Below are positions 52,012 through 61,300 of a stretch of 64,000 nucleotides of DNA, in pieces. A model generated the notes under the pieces. The model worked only from the letters and a program-made list of their open reading frames with translations, was not told the DNA's origin and did no database searches. Location of the stretch: assembly GCF_003269425.1 (NCBI RefSeq), contig NZ_CP030104.1:921001-985000 (forward strand). Direction: 5' to 3'. Made by a program: the position numbers and the translations under genes. How positions within the stretch are numbered: position 1 is the first letter of the stretch; each line of letters starts with the position of its first letter. This DNA is from Flagellimonas maritima. GTDB lineage: Bacteria > Bacteroidota > Bacteroidia > Flavobacteriales > Flavobacteriaceae.

Positions 52012-53223
52012 CTAAACCACCTCTGCCACTACAAAGGTACTGCCGCCAACATATACTAAATCTCTTGGTTTCGCATTCTTTACGGCTGCCTCAAGCCCCT
52101 TACCAACAGATTTAAAGACTTTACCCTTCAAATTAAAGTTAGAGGCGATAGCTTTTAACTCATCAGCAGATAGTCCTCTTGGTATATTTGGTCTTACAAA
52201 ATAGTACTCAGCTTCTTTTGGAAAAAGGGGAAGCACGTCATCTAGACTCTTATCGTTAACAAAACCCAGAACAAAATGAACTTGTGAAAATCCAAGTTTT
52301 TCTATTTGCTGCATTACCAAAGTTAGACCTTCCTTATTATGGGCAGTATCACATATTATTTTAGGGTTTTCTCCCAAAACTTGCCATCTTCCCAAAAGTC
52401 CGGTGTTGGTAACAGTATTTTTAAGTCCTACTTCTATGTGTTTATCTTGAATCTTGAAACCTTTTAGCTCATTTATTACAGCTACTACACCTTTGCAGTT
52501 TTTTTTCTGATAACTGCCGAGTAAATCCGTTTCGTAGTTTTTTATATCAATATCTTCAGCAAAAATGATTTCAGTATTTTTTTGGGCTGCAATCATCCTA
52601 AATATGACTTCTGTTTCAGGTTGTTTTTCGCTTATTACTACAGGTATATTTTTTTTGATGATACCAGCTTTTTCCAAAGCAATTTTTTGTAAGGTATTGC
52701 CTAAAATCTGCACATGGTCCAATCCTATATTGGTGATAAGTGAAATCTCTGGAGTAATAATGTTCGTAGAATCCAACCTTCCCCCCAATCCAACTTCAAT
52801 TACTGCTATATCGACTTTCTCTTTTGCAAAATAGTTGAACGCCATACCAACGGTCATTTCAAAAAAAGAAAGTTCATTTTGGTCTAGAAAGTTTTTGTTG
52901 ACATCAACAAATTTCTGGATATAATCTTCACTGACCTTTTCTCCGTTGATTTTGATTCGTTCCCTAAAATCCTTTAAATGTGGAGATGTATACAGGCCTA
53001 CTTTATACCCAGCTTGCTGTAAAATTGAAGCAAGCATATGGCTACTTGAACCTTTTCCATTGGTCCCCGCTACGTGGATACTTTTAAATTTCTTTTCGGG
53101 ATTTCCAAGCACTTTTGAAAAAGAAATAACATTGTCCAACTTGTCCTTGTAAGCTAAAGAACCTTTTTGTTGGTACATTGGAAGCTGCTGAAACATCCAA
53201 TCCAAAGTTGCTGCGTAAGTCAT
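52012..53223 (-). CDS. folC: bifunctional folylpolyglutamate synthase/dihydrofolate synthase
   Basis: 403 residues. The Mur-ligase-type ATP site is G-T-N-G-K-G-S near residue 55, followed by Y-T-S-P-H-L, with E-V-G-L-G-G-R-L-D-S-T-N and D-T-A-H-N further on. It adds glutamate to dihydropteroate and folates. It starts three bases after tonB, as the last gene of exbB-exbD-tonB-folC. Confidence 0.94.
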   Translation of the reverse strand: MTYAATLDWMFQQLPMYQQKGSLAYKDKLDNVISFSKVLGNPEKKFKSIHVAGTNGKGSSSHMLASILQQAGYKVGLYTSPHLKDFRERIKINGEKVSEDYIQKFVDVNKNFLDQNELSFFEMTVGMAFNYFAKEKVDIAVIEVGLGGRLDSTNIITPEISLITNIGLDHVQILGNTLQKIALEKAGIIKKNIPVVISEKQPETEVIFRMIAAQKNTEIIFAEDIDIKNYETDLLGSYQKKNCKGVVAVINELKGFKIQDKHIEVGLKNTVTNTGLLGRWQVLGENPKIICDTAHNKEGLTLVMQQIEKLGFSQVHFVLGFVNDKSLDDVLPLFPKEAEYYFVRPNIPRGLSADELKAIASNFNLKGKVFKSVGKGLEAAVKNAKPRDLVYVGGSTFVVAEVV

Positions 53224-53226
53224 GAA

Positions 53227-54105
53227 TTATTGACCTAACTTAAAATTGACCACTACAAAACCAATCTGTTGGGAAGGAGCATTGGAATCTAAGTTCCATT
53301 TATGCTGCTGAGCTGTTTCTCTTGCAGGCTTCAGTAAACAAGGAGCATTATTCGTAGTTCCTTTTACTCCTGGAGTGGCATCTATTACTTTTCCGTTTCT
53401 ATCCACAACGATTCTAACGACTACGCGGCCTTCCTCATTGCATTCTTGTTGCACTTTTCCACTATTCACCAAAGAGCGTCCATTCAACCCATAACCGCCT
53501 GTCCCGCTTCCGCTACCTGGACTGCCATAATAGCTTGTGGCGTAAGGATCACCATCTGGTTGACCTTTGCCTCCAGCCTTATTATCATCTCCTTCACTGC
53601 CTGTAGTTGTACCATCAGATTTACCAATGCCACCGATCAAGGCATCGAGACTCTTTTTCTTTGCTTCTTGTTCTTTTCTTTTCTGCTCTTCGGCTTTTTT
53701 TCTTTCCAGTGCAACACGCTCTGCTTCGGCCTTTGCCTTTTTAGCAGTTTCATCAGCCTTGCGCTTAGCTTCTTTCTGCTGATTGATTTTTATAGTTTCT
53801 TCAGATTCATTGGTCAGAACCTCTTCTACGGGTTTGTTTTCCGCAGTTTCTTGTTCTTGAAATTGTTCTGGAATTTCTTCGGCAGGGGTCGCCTGTTCTG
53901 TTTTTGGTTCTGAACGGACTTTTTCTTTGGGCTGTACTTCACCGCTGCCAAAATCCATTGTGCCAAAGTTCACTGCAATACCATTTTCAATAGGGGGGTC
54001 CATGTAGGTTAAGCCTATATAGAAAAGCAACAGCAATAGCACACTTAACAACAATGTGGTAAGCGTGAATGATTTTTTCTTGTGTCTCGTATCTAAAAAT
54101 GACAT
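53227..54105 (-). CDS. TonB-family energy transducer
   Basis: 292 residues. One N-terminal membrane anchor (about 15-35), a long charged spacer with an Ala/Lys/Glu helix (about 100-150), a Gly-rich stretch (about 160-210) and a C-terminal TonB domain (about 215-292, with V-V-R-I-V-V-D-R-N-G-K-V). It transmits proton-motive force from ExbB/ExbD to outer-membrane receptors such as the SusC protein in this window. The ATG overlaps the exbD stop by one base. Confidence 0.88.
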   Translation of the reverse strand: MSFLDTRHKKKSFTLTTLLLSVLLLLLFYIGLTYMDPPIENGIAVNFGTMDFGSGEVQPKEKVRSEPKTEQATPAEEIPEQFQEQETAENKPVEEVLTNESEETIKINQQKEAKRKADETAKKAKAEAERVALERKKAEEQKRKEQEAKKKSLDALIGGIGKSDGTTTGSEGDDNKAGGKGQPDGDPYATSYYGSPGSGSGTGGYGLNGRSLVNSGKVQQECNEEGRVVVRIVVDRNGKVIDATPGVKGTTNNAPCLLKPARETAQQHKWNLDSNAPSQQIGFVVVNFKLGQ

Positions 54106-54491
54106 TATTTTGGCCGCACAGCCAAGATAACCTTATAACTATTCCTATTGGCAATGTCCATTACGTTTACGGCTTCTTTAATTGCCACGCTTTCTTCCGC
54201 CCTTAGAATGATTGTAGGCTTTTCTTGACCTTCGAGTGCCTTTTTTAATTCAATTTCAATGTATTCCTCGTTAATCCTTTCATTGTTTACAAAATACTCC
54301 AAGTTTTTATTGATTGTAACCGAAACATTTTGTGTATTGGTAGATTTTCCCTTTGCTTTTGGCAACAATAAATCCAAAGCGTTGGGAGCGTTGGAGGTTA
54401 GCATGAAAAATACCAACAACAGGAATACAATATCCGTCATTGAAGACATACTAAACTCTGGGCTTACTTTATTTCTTCCTTTTAATTTCAT
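54105..54491 (-). CDS. ExbD/TolR-family biopolymer transport protein
   Basis: 128 residues, with one N-terminal transmembrane helix containing the proton-handling Asp (M-T-D-I-V-F-L-L-L-V-F-F) and a periplasmic domain. It forms the TonB motor with ExbB and sits between exbB and tonB (8 bp and a 1-bp overlap). Confidence 0.93.
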   Translation of the reverse strand: MKLKGRNKVSPEFSMSSMTDIVFLLLVFFMLTSNAPNALDLLLPKAKGKSTNTQNVSVTINKNLEYFVNNERINEEYIEIELKKALEGQEKPTIILRAEESVAIKEAVNVMDIANRNSYKVILAVRPK

Positions 54492-54499
54492 TCTGAAAT

Positions 54500-55192
54500 T
54501 TAGATAGGTTCATTCAACAGATCCAAAAATTCTACAGCATTGGCTTCCATTTTGTGCACCACTTTGTCTGTCCTGTTCACTAAATGATTATAGCCAATGT
54601 AAGCTATAATACCAACTACCAATCCTGCTACTGTCGTTGTCATAGCAGTATAGATTCCTGAAGCCAATGAACCCATTTCTGCTTGGCCGCCACTACTCGC
54701 CATTTCATGAAAAGCCAAAATCATTCCGATTACGGTCCCCAAAAATCCTATCATTGGAGCCGCACCTGCTACAGTTGCCAAGACACTCACGTTCTTTTCG
54801 AGTTTGTATACTTCAAGTGTTCCTGCATTTTCAATTGCGGTATTAATATCATCCAAAGGTTTTCCTATTCGGGACACCCCTTTTTCTGTCAGTCGTGCAA
54901 CAGGAGAATCTGTTTGGGCGCACAAAAGTTTTGCAGCTTCCAATTTACCGCTCATCACGTGATCGCGAATCTGGTTCATGAAGTTTTTATCAATTTTTGA
55001 GGCGGCCTTTATGGCAAAGATCCGTTCAAAATAAATGTAAAGTGCTGTAAAAAGAAGAACAAAAAGCACTGCTATAATAATAATACTGCCCGCTCCCCCA
55101 TTAACGATCAAATCGATAACGGATAGGGTTTTCTCCTCTGAGATGGATGTCCCGATCTCAGCCCCTTCTTCTAAATCTTGAAAAAAAATCAT
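54500..55192 (-). CDS. ExbB/TolQ/MotA-family proton channel protein
   Basis: 230 residues with three membrane helices (about 33-55, 130-155 and 170-200). Conserved stretches A-P-M-I-G-F-L-G-T-V-I-G-M-I and A-M-T-T-T-V-A-G-L-V-V-G-I mark the MotA_ExbB domain. First gene of the exbB-exbD-tonB-folC operon. Confidence 0.94.
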   Translation of the reverse strand: MIFFQDLEEGAEIGTSISEEKTLSVIDLIVNGGAGSIIIIAVLFVLLFTALYIYFERIFAIKAASKIDKNFMNQIRDHVMSGKLEAAKLLCAQTDSPVARLTEKGVSRIGKPLDDINTAIENAGTLEVYKLEKNVSVLATVAGAAPMIGFLGTVIGMILAFHEMASSGGQAEMGSLASGIYTAMTTTVAGLVVGIIAYIGYNHLVNRTDKVVHKMEANAVEFLDLLNEPI

Positions 55193-55249
55193 ATAAAATC
55201 CCCAATTTAAGTTGCAATAATAACGGAGATTTTTGACCTAAAGTATTTT

Positions 55250-56635
55250 TTATAAAAAATATCGCATAACTATAAAACAAATTGCTCCCGCAATAAAACC
55301 TATTGCCGCAAGCCATGCTATTTTTTTAAGATACCAAAAGAAATCTATTTTCTCCATCCCCATAGCCACCACCCCTGCAGCAGAACCAATAATGAGCATG
55401 CTACCACCTGTACCGGCAGAGTATGCTATAAAATGCCAGAGAGGATTATCCTGAGGCTCAGAAAACATTCCCAAACTTGCTGCTACTAAAGGCACATTAT
55501 CAATTACTGCTGAACCAAAGCCAAGTATAATGACGACAAGGTCAGAAACTTCCGTTCCCGGCAATTCAGTGCCCATCAAACCAATACCTTCTTTGAGATT
55601 ATCCGCAAAATTGAACAGCAGCCCTAATGATTCCAATGCGGCAACAGCCATTAAGATACCCAAGAAAAATAATATGCTTGGCAATTCTATCTTGGTCAAT
55701 GCACTATGCACAGGACCGCTATGTGACTCAGCATCACTATCCATATCAACAGATGAGATAGTAATCTTGGAATTACTGTAAATTTCCGCGAAAGTGGCAA
55801 CTACCGCCAAGGACAACATCATTCCCACATAAGGTGGCAAATGTGTTACTGTTTTAAAAATTGGAACAAAGACAATCGCTCCCAATCCCAAATATAACAT
55901 GGTCGAACCGAATTTTGATTTTGGCGGCTCTGTTTCCTCACTATCTATAGTTCCTTTAAAGGCAGGCAGAAATGATGCTATAAATGTCGGTACCAACATA
56001 CATACTAAAGATGGTATCAATAAGTAGCCAATTAACCTACTTGTGGTAACTTTATCACCTATCCATAACATGGTAGTGGTAACATCACCTATTGGAGACC
56101 AAGCTCCGCCCGCATTTGCCGCAACAATAATTAATCCTGCATACCACAACCTATCATTTCGTTCCCTAACGATTTTCTGTAAAATAGAAATCAAGACTAT
56201 AGTTGCCGTAAGATTATCTATTATAGCAGAAAGTATAAATGCCAAGAAAGCAAAAATCCATAGTATTCTACGTTTGCTTCTTGTCTTTATAAAGGATTTA
56301 ATTGTTGCGAAACCATCGAAATAATCAATAATTTCTACAATGGTCATTGCTCCCAGAAGGAATACCAAAATCTCAGCTGTTTTTCCCAAGTGGTGCAACA
56401 GGGATTCTTCCATGATATGCATCTTTTCTTCATGATCTAGAAGACCAAAATTGTCCAAAAGTGCATGCTTGCCAGAATCAAACCAAGTTGTAAAGCCGTC
56501 AATTCCAAATGCTATAAGCGCCCACAAGATAGCCATCATTGCCAAAGCGGGAATGAGTTTATCTATCTTAATAGTATGTTCAATGGTAATAGCGAGGTAT
56601 CCGATGACGAATACGGCAATTAGAACGGTCTCCAT
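55250..56635 (-). CDS. nhaD: sodium:proton antiporter NhaD
   Basis: 461 residues with about eleven to thirteen membrane helices. Family stretches are I-I-D-N-L-T-A-T-I-V, A-N-A-G-G-A-W-S-P-I-G-D-V-T-T and S-A-V-I-D-N-V-P-L-V-A-A. It exchanges Na+ or Li+ for protons across the inner membrane, consistent with a marine or saline lifestyle. It is monocistronic; a 242-bp divergent spacer with the acyl-CoA dehydrogenase holds that gene's -7 box. Confidence 0.92.
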   Translation of the reverse strand: METVLIAVFVIGYLAITIEHTIKIDKLIPALAMMAILWALIAFGIDGFTTWFDSGKHALLDNFGLLDHEEKMHIMEESLLHHLGKTAEILVFLLGAMTIVEIIDYFDGFATIKSFIKTRSKRRILWIFAFLAFILSAIIDNLTATIVLISILQKIVRERNDRLWYAGLIIVAANAGGAWSPIGDVTTTMLWIGDKVTTSRLIGYLLIPSLVCMLVPTFIASFLPAFKGTIDSEETEPPKSKFGSTMLYLGLGAIVFVPIFKTVTHLPPYVGMMLSLAVVATFAEIYSNSKITISSVDMDSDAESHSGPVHSALTKIELPSILFFLGILMAVAALESLGLLFNFADNLKEGIGLMGTELPGTEVSDLVVIILGFGSAVIDNVPLVAASLGMFSEPQDNPLWHFIAYSAGTGGSMLIIGSAAGVVAMGMEKIDFFWYLKKIAWLAAIGFIAGAICFIVMRYFL

Positions 56636-56840
56636 ATTTAGTTGGTTTATTTATGTAAAACTTTTTATTAAATGTAATCCACTTTGCTAAAGATATTCAA
56701 AATGAGTTTTCCCTCATAATCTAAATCTTAGAAAAATGATGAAAAAACATGTTTATCTCTTGGTTAGCCTAATTATAGAATTAAGATTGAATCATTCTCG
56801 CTTTTTGCAACTATTTATCGAGAAATTATTATCATAAAGT

Positions 56841-56848
56841 TATATTTG
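56841..56848 (+). promoter_or_regulatory. putative -7 box of the acyl-CoA dehydrogenase gene
   Basis: TATATTTG, 29 bases before the ATG; no clear -33 element. Confidence 0.4.
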
Positions 56849-56877
56849 TAGTCCATTTTTAATTATTTCACAATTTT

Positions 56878-58017
56878 ATGGATTTCACACTTTCCGAAGA
56901 GCAGTTAATGGTACAACAGGCTGCAAAAGATTTTGCCCAGAATGAACTTTTTCCCGAAGTGATAGAGCGAGATGATGCTCAAAAATTCCCTACAGAACAG
57001 GTAAAAAAAATGGGGGAACTCGGTTTTATGGGAATGATGGTTAACGAAAAGTACGGTGGAAGCGGGCTTGATACACTCTCATATGTCCTTGTCATGGAAG
57101 AACTTTCTAAAATAGATGCGTCGGCTTCAGTAATCGTTTCGGTGAACAACTCTTTAGTTTGTTGGGGATTGGAAACTTTTGGTACCGAAGAGCAAAAGCA
57201 AAAGTACCTTACAAAACTTTCCACTGGGGAAATCATAGGAGCATTTTGTCTTTCTGAGCCTGAGGCAGGCAGCGATGCCACTTCGCAAAAAACAACGGCA
57301 TTAGACAAAGGTGACCACTATATTTTAAATGGCACCAAAAACTGGATAACAAATGGTAGTACAGCAGAAATATACTTGGTAATAGCCCAAACTGATGTTG
57401 AAAAAGGCCATAAGGGCATTAATGCCCTAATTGTTGAAAAAGGTATGGAGGGTTTTGAAATAGGACCAAAAGAAAATAAACTGGGAATCCGTGGAAGCGA
57501 TACGCATTCCTTAATCTTTAACGATGTCAAGGTTCCCAAAGAAAATCGAATCGGAGAAAATGGGTTTGGGTTTAAGTTTGCAATGAAAACCCTAGCTGGC
57601 GGGAGAATTGGAATTGCGGCCCAAGCTTTGGGTATAGCTGCCGGAGCCTATGAACTTTCAAAAAAATATGCAAAAGAACGAAAAGCTTTTGGCACGGAGA
57701 TAGCAAACCACCAAGCAATAGCTTTTAAATTGGCGGACATGCATACCAAAATTCAAGCAGCACGCCATTTGGTCTACCAGGCTGCATGTGATAAAGACAA
57801 TGGTGCTGATTACACGCTCTCTAGTGCCATGGCCAAATTATATGCATCAGAAGTAGCTATGGAAACCACAGTAGAAGCTGTTCAAATTCATGGTGGAAAT
57901 GGTTTTGTAAAGGATTATCACGTAGAGCGATTAATGCGAGATGCAAAAATCACCCAGATTTATGAAGGTACATCCGAAATTCAAAAAATCGTTATTTCTA
58001 GGAGTATTTTAAAATAA
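56878..58017 (+). CDS. acyl-CoA dehydrogenase
   Basis: 379 residues, the usual length for short/branched-chain acyl-CoA dehydrogenases. FAD-binding segments C-L-S-E-P-E-A-G-S-D and N-G-T-K-N-W-I-T-N-G are present. The catalytic base Glu is in I-Y-E-G-T-S-E-I-Q near the C-terminus, with Q-I-H-G-G-N-G before it. It oxidises acyl-CoA to enoyl-CoA. The chain-length preference cannot be read here (butyryl-CoA-like or branched-chain). Confidence 0.92.
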   Translation: MDFTLSEEQLMVQQAAKDFAQNELFPEVIERDDAQKFPTEQVKKMGELGFMGMMVNEKYGGSGLDTLSYVLVMEELSKIDASASVIVSVNNSLVCWGLETFGTEEQKQKYLTKLSTGEIIGAFCLSEPEAGSDATSQKTTALDKGDHYILNGTKNWITNGSTAEIYLVIAQTDVEKGHKGINALIVEKGMEGFEIGPKENKLGIRGSDTHSLIFNDVKVPKENRIGENGFGFKFAMKTLAGGRIGIAAQALGIAAGAYELSKKYAKERKAFGTEIANHQAIAFKLADMHTKIQAARHLVYQAACDKDNGADYTLSSAMAKLYASEVAMETTVEAVQIHGGNGFVKDYHVERLMRDAKITQIYEGTSEIQKIVISRSILK

Positions 58018-58342
58018 GAAGTTTATTTGAAGAACGTATTTTTATACCCCTATATATAATAGGGGCTTATGCCATTAATAACTTTTTTTAAAGTGTTTTG
58101 GCATTATTTTTCTAGCACTCAAGGACAAATTTATTGTCATAATAATGATTCACCCCGTAATTTACTATATCCCTGTACTTTTTTACATCTATTTTGAGAT
58201 AATCTCAATTTAACCTATCTCAAATTTTGTATTTGAACATTTTTTAACCATTTAATCAAAACCTTGATTATTCTTTTGAGTATGATTCAAAATATTGATT
58301 TTTATTCATTAATAATGATATTTTTGAATAAATACCATAATA
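58018..58342. other. 325-bp spacer between the acyl-CoA dehydrogenase and gltB
   Basis: No gene seen. A hairpin CCCCTAT-ATATA-ATAGGGG (58047-58065) follows the dehydrogenase and may be a weak terminator, but it lacks an immediate T-run. Near the right end is a promoter-like pair: TTG at 58295-58297, 21 bases, TATTTTTG at 58319-58326, placing the gltB start about 10 nt before its ATG. The rest is AT-rich. Confidence 0.5.
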
Positions 58343-61300
58343 ATGAGGTTAGAAAAACAAGGCTTATACCTTCCTGAATTTGAGCATGATAATTGTGGAG
58401 CAGGTTTTATCTGTAGTTTAAAAGGCAGAAAATCCAATGATATTATACATAAAGCTCTTGAAATTTTAGACAAACTAGAGCATAGAGGGGCTGTAAGTTC
58501 TGATGGCAAGACTGGGGACGGAGCAGGAATACTAATTGATATCCCTCATGATTTCTTTACGGAAGTGTGTAATTTTAATCTCCCAAAAGCAGGTGAATAT
58601 GCTGTAAGCAACGTTTTCCTTCCGCGAAAAGAGAATCAACGGGATTTTTGTGTTTCAAGCTTAGAAAAAAATATAAAAAAACAAGGCCTAGTGTTATTGG
58701 GGTGGCGAGATGTACCCGTGAACCGTTCTGTACCTGGAAGAATTGCTAGCGAAACAGAGCCCTATGTGAAACAGGTTTTTATTGGCAGAGGCAATGCTAT
58801 TGACGATTTTCAATTTAACTTAAAACTATTTATCGCCAGAAAAATTACAGAACACACAATCATAAAAAGTAAACTTTCACAACATCAGTTTTTCTATCTA
58901 CCAAGTCTCTCCACCAAAATCATCATTTTTAAAGGATTATTGGTACCAAATGACATTAGCAGATATTACGAAGACCTTTTGGATCCCAGGGTAGTAACGC
59001 GATTAGCTCTAGTACATCAGCGATTTTCGACCAATACTTTCCCAACATGGGATTTAGCCCAACCTTTCCGCTACATGTGCCACAATGGAGAAATAAACAC
59101 TCTTAGAGGAAATGTATCTAGAATGCGTTCCAGGGAAGAACTGCTAAAAAGCGATTGGTTTGGCGATGATATTAAAAAAATATTACCAGTTGTACTGCCA
59201 AGAAAGTCAGACTCGGCAAGTATGGATATGGTTGTCGAACTTTTGCTTATGACGGGTCGTTCTTTACCAGAGGTTATGATGCTGTTAGTTCCTGAAGCAT
59301 GGGAAAAAAATGCAGAAATGTCGTCATCCAAAAGAGCATTTTATGAATATAATTCTTGCTTAATGGAACCATGGGACGGACCTGCTTCCATTCCATTTAC
59401 AGATGGAAACTATATAGGCGCCGTTTTGGATAGAAATGGTTTAAGGCCTTCAAGATATTCGGTTACAAAAAAGGGTTATGTAATCATGTCATCAGAAACC
59501 GGTGTGGTTGAATTGGAGCCAGAGGACATCGAATTCCACGGAAGGCTGGAACCAGGAAAGATGTTCTTGGTCAATATGGAGGAAGGTCGAATAATCAATG
59601 ATGAAGAAATAAAAGAATCGATTGCTGGAAAACATCCTTACAAAAAATGGCTCAAGAACAACTTGGTACACTTAAAGGATATTCCATATAATGAGTGTCC
59701 CGTTTTTTTTGGGGAGTTTCCTTTGGATACCAGACGTGCAGCATTTGGGTATACTCTTGAGGATATTAATACTATTATCTTGCCCATGGCCAAAAATGGT
59801 AAGGAACCTATTGGCTCTATGGGTTCAGATACACCAATAGCCGTTTTATCCGAACGACCACAATTGCTTTATAACTACTTCAAGCAATTATTTGCCCAAG
59901 TCACTAACCCCCCGTTGGATGGCATCAGGGAAGAACTGATTACGGATATAAGTTTGACTTTGGGCAGTGACCAAAACATTTTTGATGTCACAGAACTGCA
60001 TTGTAGAAAACTAAAAATTCAAAATCCGGTAATTTCTAAAGAAGATTTGGATAAAATAAAAAATTATGATGCAAGTCCGGATTATAAGGTTATCTCTATT
60101 TCCATTCTATATGAAATTGCAAAAGGTCATAATGGATTGGAAGAGGCTTTGGAATCAGTTCTAAAACAAGCCTCAATTGCAATTGACGGAGGTGCCAATA
60201 TCATTATTCTATCTGACAGAATGGTAAGTTCCGAAATGGCTGCAATACCCGCCCTTTTGGCATGTTCATTTGTGAACAGCGGTTTAAGGAAATTAAGAAA
60301 GCGTTCCAAGCTCAGTATCATAATTGAATCTGCGGAGCCTAGGGAAGTACATCACTTTGCATTGTTATTTGGATTTGGTGCAAGTGCCATCAATCCATAT
60401 TTGGTAAATGAGATTATTGGAGAACAAATCCAAGAAAACGACATTACGGAATACACTTTTGATGAAGCTATAAAAAATTACAATAAGGCGGTTGGAAAAG
60501 GAATTTTAAAAGTGATGAACAAAATCGGAATCTCCACATTGAATTCCTATAGAGGTTCTCAGTTGTTCGAGTGTATAGGCATCAATACAAAAGTGGTAGA
60601 TAAATATTTTCCAAATACACCAACTCGTATTCAGGGTATAGGTCTTTATGAAATTGAAAAAGAAATAGCAAAGCGCCACAAAAAAGCTTTCAAGAGCCAA
60701 GATTTGGCAGCAAATCTTAACATTGAGATTGGTGGAGAATATCGCTGGAGAAGAGACGGGGAAAAACACATGTTCAATCCATTAAGTATTGCAAAGCTTC
60801 AAAAGTCGGTACGAAATAACGAACCGGATACTTATAAAGAATATTCTAAATTGGTAAATGAACAATCCAAAAATTTAATGACGATACGGGGACTGTTCGA
60901 ATTTTCCAACTATGACCCTATTCCAATTGAAGAAGTGGAACCATGGACAGAAATTGTAAAGCGATTTAAGACCGGTGCCATGTCGTATGGAAGCATTAGC
61001 AAAGAAGCACATGAAAATCTGGCCATCGCCATGAATAGAATCGGAGGAAAAAGTAATTCCGGTGAAGGTGGCGAAGATTCTGAACGCTTCTATAAAAATC
61101 AAACTGGTGACTGGAAGAACAGTGCCATTAAACAAGTAGCTTCAGGCAGGTTTGGTGTAACATCAGATTATCTGACCAATGCCAAAGAAATACAAATAAA
61201 AATGGCACAGGGTGCCAAGCCTGGAGAAGGCGGTCAATTACCAGGCCCAAAAGTTAACCCCGCCATTGCCAAAACAAGGAACTCAACCCCATATGTAGGA

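Noticed and set aside
53446..53913. A 155-codon plus-strand frame opposite tonB
   Set aside because: It is a Phe/Cys/Leu-rich reading of the Lys/Glu-rich TonB spacer in antisense. The TonB frame has the membrane anchor, domain order and operon context.
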